Positions 61,518-64,000 of a stretch of 64,000 bases of DNA are shown here, piece after piece (within the stretch, counting starts at the first letter, position 1; each line of letters starts with the position of its first letter). Both the position numbers and the translations under genes were made by a program. The notes below the pieces were generated by a model. That model saw only the letters and a program-made list of their open reading frames with translations, did no database searches and was not told where the DNA came from. Source of the stretch: Porphyrobacter sp. Lineage in GTDB: Bacteria > Pseudomonadota > Alphaproteobacteria > Sphingomonadales > Sphingomonadaceae. The stretch lies in contig JAPZRO010000007.1 of assembly GCA_027531395.1 (NCBI GenBank), forward strand, positions 124,001 to 188,000, written 5' to 3'.

Positions 61518-62273
61518 CTAGATCTTCCACCCCGAATGGATAGCCACGAGGCCGCCCATGATCGGCTCGACCTTGGTGTTCGCAAAGCCCGCCTTGCGGA
61601 TCATCTGCTCGAAGGCGGGCATCGGCGGGAACTTGCGGATCGATTCGGCGAGGTAGCGATAGGAATCGGCATCGCCTGCGATCGCCTGGCCCATGCGCGG
61701 CAGCAGGTGTTCGGAATAGAGGTCATAGGCCTCTTTCAGCCCCGACCATTCGACGGTCGAGAATTCAAGGCAGAAGAACCGTCCGCCCGGACGCAGCACC
61801 CGCAGCGCCTCGGCGAGGGCACGGTCGATATGGGTCACGTTACGAATGCCGAAGGCGATGGTGTAGGCATCGAAGGTGTTCGAGGCGAAGCTGACGCTTT
61901 CGGCGTTCTGACAGGTGAAGACGAGGCTGCCGTCCTCCTCGGAAAAGCCGCGCTCCAGCGCGCGCTCGGCCCCGACATCGAGCATGTCCTGGTTGATGTC
62001 GGCAACAGTGATATGCGCGCCGCGGGCCGCCATGCGGAAGGCGATGTCGCCGGTGCCGCCCGCCATGTCGAGGATCTGCTCGCCCGGCTGCGGCTTCACG
62101 CGCTTGACGAAGCGATCCTTCCACAACCGGTGCATCCCGCCCGACATGGCATCGTTCATGATGTCGTACTTGCGCGCGACGCTGGAGAAGACCTCGCCAA
62201 CCTTGCGGGTCTTTTCCTGCGGGGTGACCTGCTGGTAGCCGAAGGAGACGGTTTCGTCGGTGGTTTCGCTCAT
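61518..62273 (-). CDS. ubiE: Ubiquinone/menaquinone C-methyltransferase UbiE
   Basis: This 251-residue SAM-dependent methyltransferase contains YDIMNDAMSGGMHRLWKDRFV, LDMAGGTGDIAFRMA (SAM loop), FDAYTIAFGIRNVTHIDRALAEALRVLRPGGRFFCLEFS and YLAESIRKFPPMPAFEQMIRKAGF. It carries out the C-methylation step of quinone synthesis. It is divergent from mutM (57 bp between) and cotranscribed with ubiB. Confidence 0.96.
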   Translation of the reverse strand: MSETTDETVSFGYQQVTPQEKTRKVGEVFSSVARKYDIMNDAMSGGMHRLWKDRFVKRVKPQPGEQILDMAGGTGDIAFRMAARGAHITVADINQDMLDVGAERALERGFSEEDGSLVFTCQNAESVSFASNTFDAYTIAFGIRNVTHIDRALAEALRVLRPGGRFFCLEFSTVEWSGLKEAYDLYSEHLLPRMGQAIAGDADSYRYLAESIRKFPPMPAFEQMIRKAGFANTKVEPIMGGLVAIHSGWKI

Positions 62274-62330
62274 GCGGCGATCCCTAGAGGGAATTGCCGC
62301 CAAGGCAAAGGGTGTTAGGGGGGTCAAACC

Positions 62331-63146
62331 ATGCCTGAATTGCCAGAAGTCGAAACCACCGTGCGCGGCCTTGCCGCTTTCCTTGAAGGGGAGCGGATCA
62401 CGCGCGTCACATTGAACCGGCCTGACCTGCGCCGCCCCTTCCCCGCCGATCTGGTGCAGGTGATGACCGGGGCGACCGTCAGTGCGCTGTCGCGCCGGGC
62501 CAAGTATGGGTTGATGCACCTCGACCGCGGGGCGACGATGATCTTCCATCTCGGCATGAGTGGGCGCTGGCGGATCGATCCGGAGGTCGCCGACACCCAT
62601 GATCACCTGCTGCTGGAGACCGCCAGCCATCGCTTCGCCCTGTGCGATCCGCGCCGCTTCGGCTCGGTCGATCTCGTGGGGACCGACGCGCTCGATGCCT
62701 GGCCGCAATTTGCCGCCCTCGGCCCCGAGCCACTCGGGCCGGGCCTCACGCCTGGGCACCTCAAGGCCGCGCTCAGGGGCAAGACCCAGTCGATCAAGCT
62801 GTGCCTGCTCGACCAGCGGATCGTCGCGGGACTCGGCAATATCTATGTCTGCGAAGCGCTGTGGCGCGCGGGCATCCGGCCGACCAAGCCTGCTGGCAAG
62901 GTGACCGGCCCGCAGCTCGCGCGGCTGGTGCCCGCCATCGTCGCCGTACTCGAAGCCTCGATCCGCGACGGCGGCTCGACCTTGCGCGACTATGCCCGCC
63001 CCGACGGCGAGCTGGGCTATTTCGCGAGCTCCTTCGACGTCTACGGGCGCGAGGGCGAGGCATGCCGCAGGGACGACGGCGGGGTCATCCAGAGGATCGC
63101 CCAGGGCGGGCGCAGCACATGGTATTGTCCGGTGTGCCAGCGTTGA
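62331..63146 (+). CDS. mutM: Formamidopyrimidine-DNA glycosylase with atypical zinc finger
   Basis: This 271-residue protein begins with PELPEVET (catalytic Pro2, Glu3), has FHLGMSGRW, the helix-two-turn-helix VAGLGNIYVCEALWRAGIRP, and the C-terminal finger. It removes 8-oxoguanine and formamidopyrimidines. In the zinc finger the first cysteine pair reads C-R-R-D-D instead of C-x2-C, while the second pair (CPVC) is intact, so one zinc ligand is Asp or the site is altered. The frame is uninterrupted, so this is not a frameshift. Confidence 0.94.
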   Translation: MPELPEVETTVRGLAAFLEGERITRVTLNRPDLRRPFPADLVQVMTGATVSALSRRAKYGLMHLDRGATMIFHLGMSGRWRIDPEVADTHDHLLLETASHRFALCDPRRFGSVDLVGTDALDAWPQFAALGPEPLGPGLTPGHLKAALRGKTQSIKLCLLDQRIVAGLGNIYVCEALWRAGIRPTKPAGKVTGPQLARLVPAIVAVLEASIRDGGSTLRDYARPDGELGYFASSFDVYGREGEACRRDDGGVIQRIAQGGRSTWYCPVCQR

Positions 63147-63150
63147 TTGG

Positions 63151-63170
63151 GTGCCTGCCGCCGCAGGCAC
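63151..63170 (+). terminator. Hairpin after mutM
   Basis: An 8-bp perfect stem (gtgcctgc / gcaggcac) with a cgcc tetraloop starts 4 nt after the mutM stop. It lacks a T-run, so it may be a weak terminator or a 3'-end stabiliser. Confidence 0.5.
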
Positions 63171-63261
63171 ATCCTCGGCGCTGTTTCGGCCCCTGCGGGC
63201 CCGAGCGCCTGCGGGCGGGCAGTCGCCCTTGCGGCGTCTTCGTCGCCGTGTGGGAGAATCG

Positions 63262-63290
63262 TTGACCTTCAGGGCATGTCCGACTATGTG
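63262..63290 (+). promoter_or_regulatory. Candidate sigma-70-type promoter of rpsT
   Basis: TTGACC (63262-63267), a 17-nt spacer and TATGTG (63285-63290) give near-consensus spacing and leave a leader of about 105 nt before rpsT. Nothing else in the mutM-rpsT gap looks like a gene. Confidence 0.45.
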
Positions 63291-63403
63291 CGCCGCTTTC
63301 CGGCGGTCGGACCATGAGTCTGCTCGCCCTTTTCGAGCACACCCACGGATTTCCTTTCAGCCGCATATGGCGGCCTGAACCAAACGCGAGACAGACACGA
63401 ATT

Positions 63404-63664
63404 ATGGCCAATACGCCGCAAGCCAAGAAGCGCATCCGTCGCAACACCGCCCGCGCCGAAATCAACGGTGCGCGCATCAGCCGCATCCGCAGCTTCATCA
63501 AGAAGGTCGAATCGGCCTGTGAAGCCGGCGACAAGGAAGCCGCTGCTGCCGCGCTCAAGGCGGCCCAGCCGGAAATGGCCCGCGGCGTCGCTCGCGGCGT
63601 GCTCCACAAGAACACTGTGGCCCGCAAGCTCTCGCGCCTGACCCGCCGAGTCGCCACGCTCTGA
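63404..63664 (+). CDS. rpsT: 30S ribosomal protein S20
   Basis: This 86-residue basic helical protein has the S20 pattern [36 protein letters not shown]...[22 protein letters not shown]. It binds 16S rRNA early in 30S assembly. The ATG at 63404 fits the family N-terminus; in-frame codons upstream are leader. The leader and a strong terminator make it monocistronic. Confidence 0.96.
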   Translation: MANTPQAKKRIRRNTARAEINGARISRIRSFIKKVESACEAGDKEAAAAALKAAQPEMARGVARGVLHKNTVARKLSRLTRRVATL

Positions 63665-63731
63665 TTCGTTTTTGCCCGATCCGTAGCACCGCCTAACGGG
63701 TGTTTACGGGTTGCGGTGACCCGAGAATGGC

Positions 63732-63764
63732 AAAGAGGCCGCGCTGGTTCAGCGCGGCCTCTTT
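63732..63764. terminator. Intrinsic terminator after rpsT
   Basis: A 14-bp perfect stem (aaagaggccgcgct / agcgcggcctcttt) with a 5-nt loop has A and T runs at its base on either side, so it can act in both directions. It lies 67 nt after the rpsT stop. Confidence 0.87.
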
Positions 63765-63765
63765 C

Positions 63766-64000
63766 GTTTGCGACAATTGCGACCTGTGCAACCGCGGCAA
63801 ATGTCAGGATTCCCCGCGATTCGCGTCACCTGACACCCTGTTTCTGTTTAAAAACAAATACATCAACGCAAGTCTGCGGGGTAGAGCCGAGTCAACAGGA
63901 TTATTTCACTTTTTTTAAATCTGAATGCTTGCGCAAACCGCCGCAGCGTTCTTTATTCGGCTCTCACCCGGGGCGGGACAGCCTGGGTTCTTACAAACCG
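63766..64000. other. AT-rich leader at window edge, possibly upstream of dnaA
   Basis: These 235 bp contain no gene. They are strikingly AT-rich for this genome, with tgtttaaaaacaaat at 63845-63859 and a T-tract (cactttttttaaat) near 63907-63920. In many alphaproteobacteria dnaA follows rpsT, so this may be the dnaA promoter/leader. I found no convincing DnaA box (TTATCCACA) here. Confidence 0.4.

Noticed and set aside
63840-63960. DnaA boxes in the AT-rich edge region
   Set aside because: Only weak matches such as ttatttcac were found; none fits TTATCCACA closely enough to report as a site.

Overview
The window is high-GC chromosomal DNA from an alphaproteobacterium, most likely Sphingomonadales and probably an Erythrobacter-like genus. 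This rests on the gene families present (EipA/DUF1134, COQ9, Tim44-like TimA next to SecB, CoaBC-Dut, UbiE-UbiB-MutM-RpsT), the dense tail-to-head operons with 4-nt stop/start overlaps, and a TonB receptor used for sugar uptake. No 16S gene or other species marker is present.

Layout. (1) 1-8.5 kb: a catabolic locus reading ROK regulator (divergent) | TonB receptor - glycerate 2-kinase - GH63 hydrolase - MFS transporter - ROK sugar kinase - mannose-6-phosphate isomerase. Together these form a plausible complete route for mannosylglycerate (or glucosylglycerate): outer-membrane uptake, inner-membrane uptake, hydrolysis to hexose plus glycerate, phosphorylation of both halves, and isomerisation of mannose-6-P to fructose-6-P. 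(2) 8.5-19.6 kb: a gene-poor strip with duplicated non-coding repeats, then a six-gene unit: AMP/thymidine phosphorylase-like enzyme, PRPP synthetase, beta-CASP metallo-hydrolase, ABC ATPase, FtsX permease, HlyD adaptor. It is preceded by a textbook FNR/FixK-type box and ends at a tRNA-Ser(GCU), whose 3' end is duplicated on the far side of the unit. This looks like an old tRNA-targeted island that has lost its integrase. (3) 19.9-30.6 kb: housekeeping genes (EipA, aminotransferase, riboflavin synthesis, SCO, COQ9, SSB) plus small membrane and secreted proteins.

(4) 30.6-49.4 kb: a large envelope/surface cluster. It contains a TpsB-type transporter, a FecR-domain protein with a Gly/Asn repeat tail, a CHASE2-EAL phosphodiesterase, a secreted TPR-CHAT protease-like protein, a lipoprotein, a histidine kinase/response regulator pair, a CsgG-like protein, a 1643-residue protein with about 28 tandem helical units, and a Slam/DUF560-like outer-membrane protein. 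The giant protein and the Slam-like protein look like cargo and translocon of a type XI secretion system. The Slam and CsgG-like transcription units share a 28-bp palindromic upstream element. (5) 49.5-64 kb: conserved core genes (Smr, MltA, TimA, SecB, MurJ, TrpS, Dut, CoaBC, UbiB, UbiE, MutM, RpsT). The window ends in an AT-rich leader where dnaA is expected next.

All coordinates and motifs were read by eye. Functional names rest on motif recognition, not on database searches.
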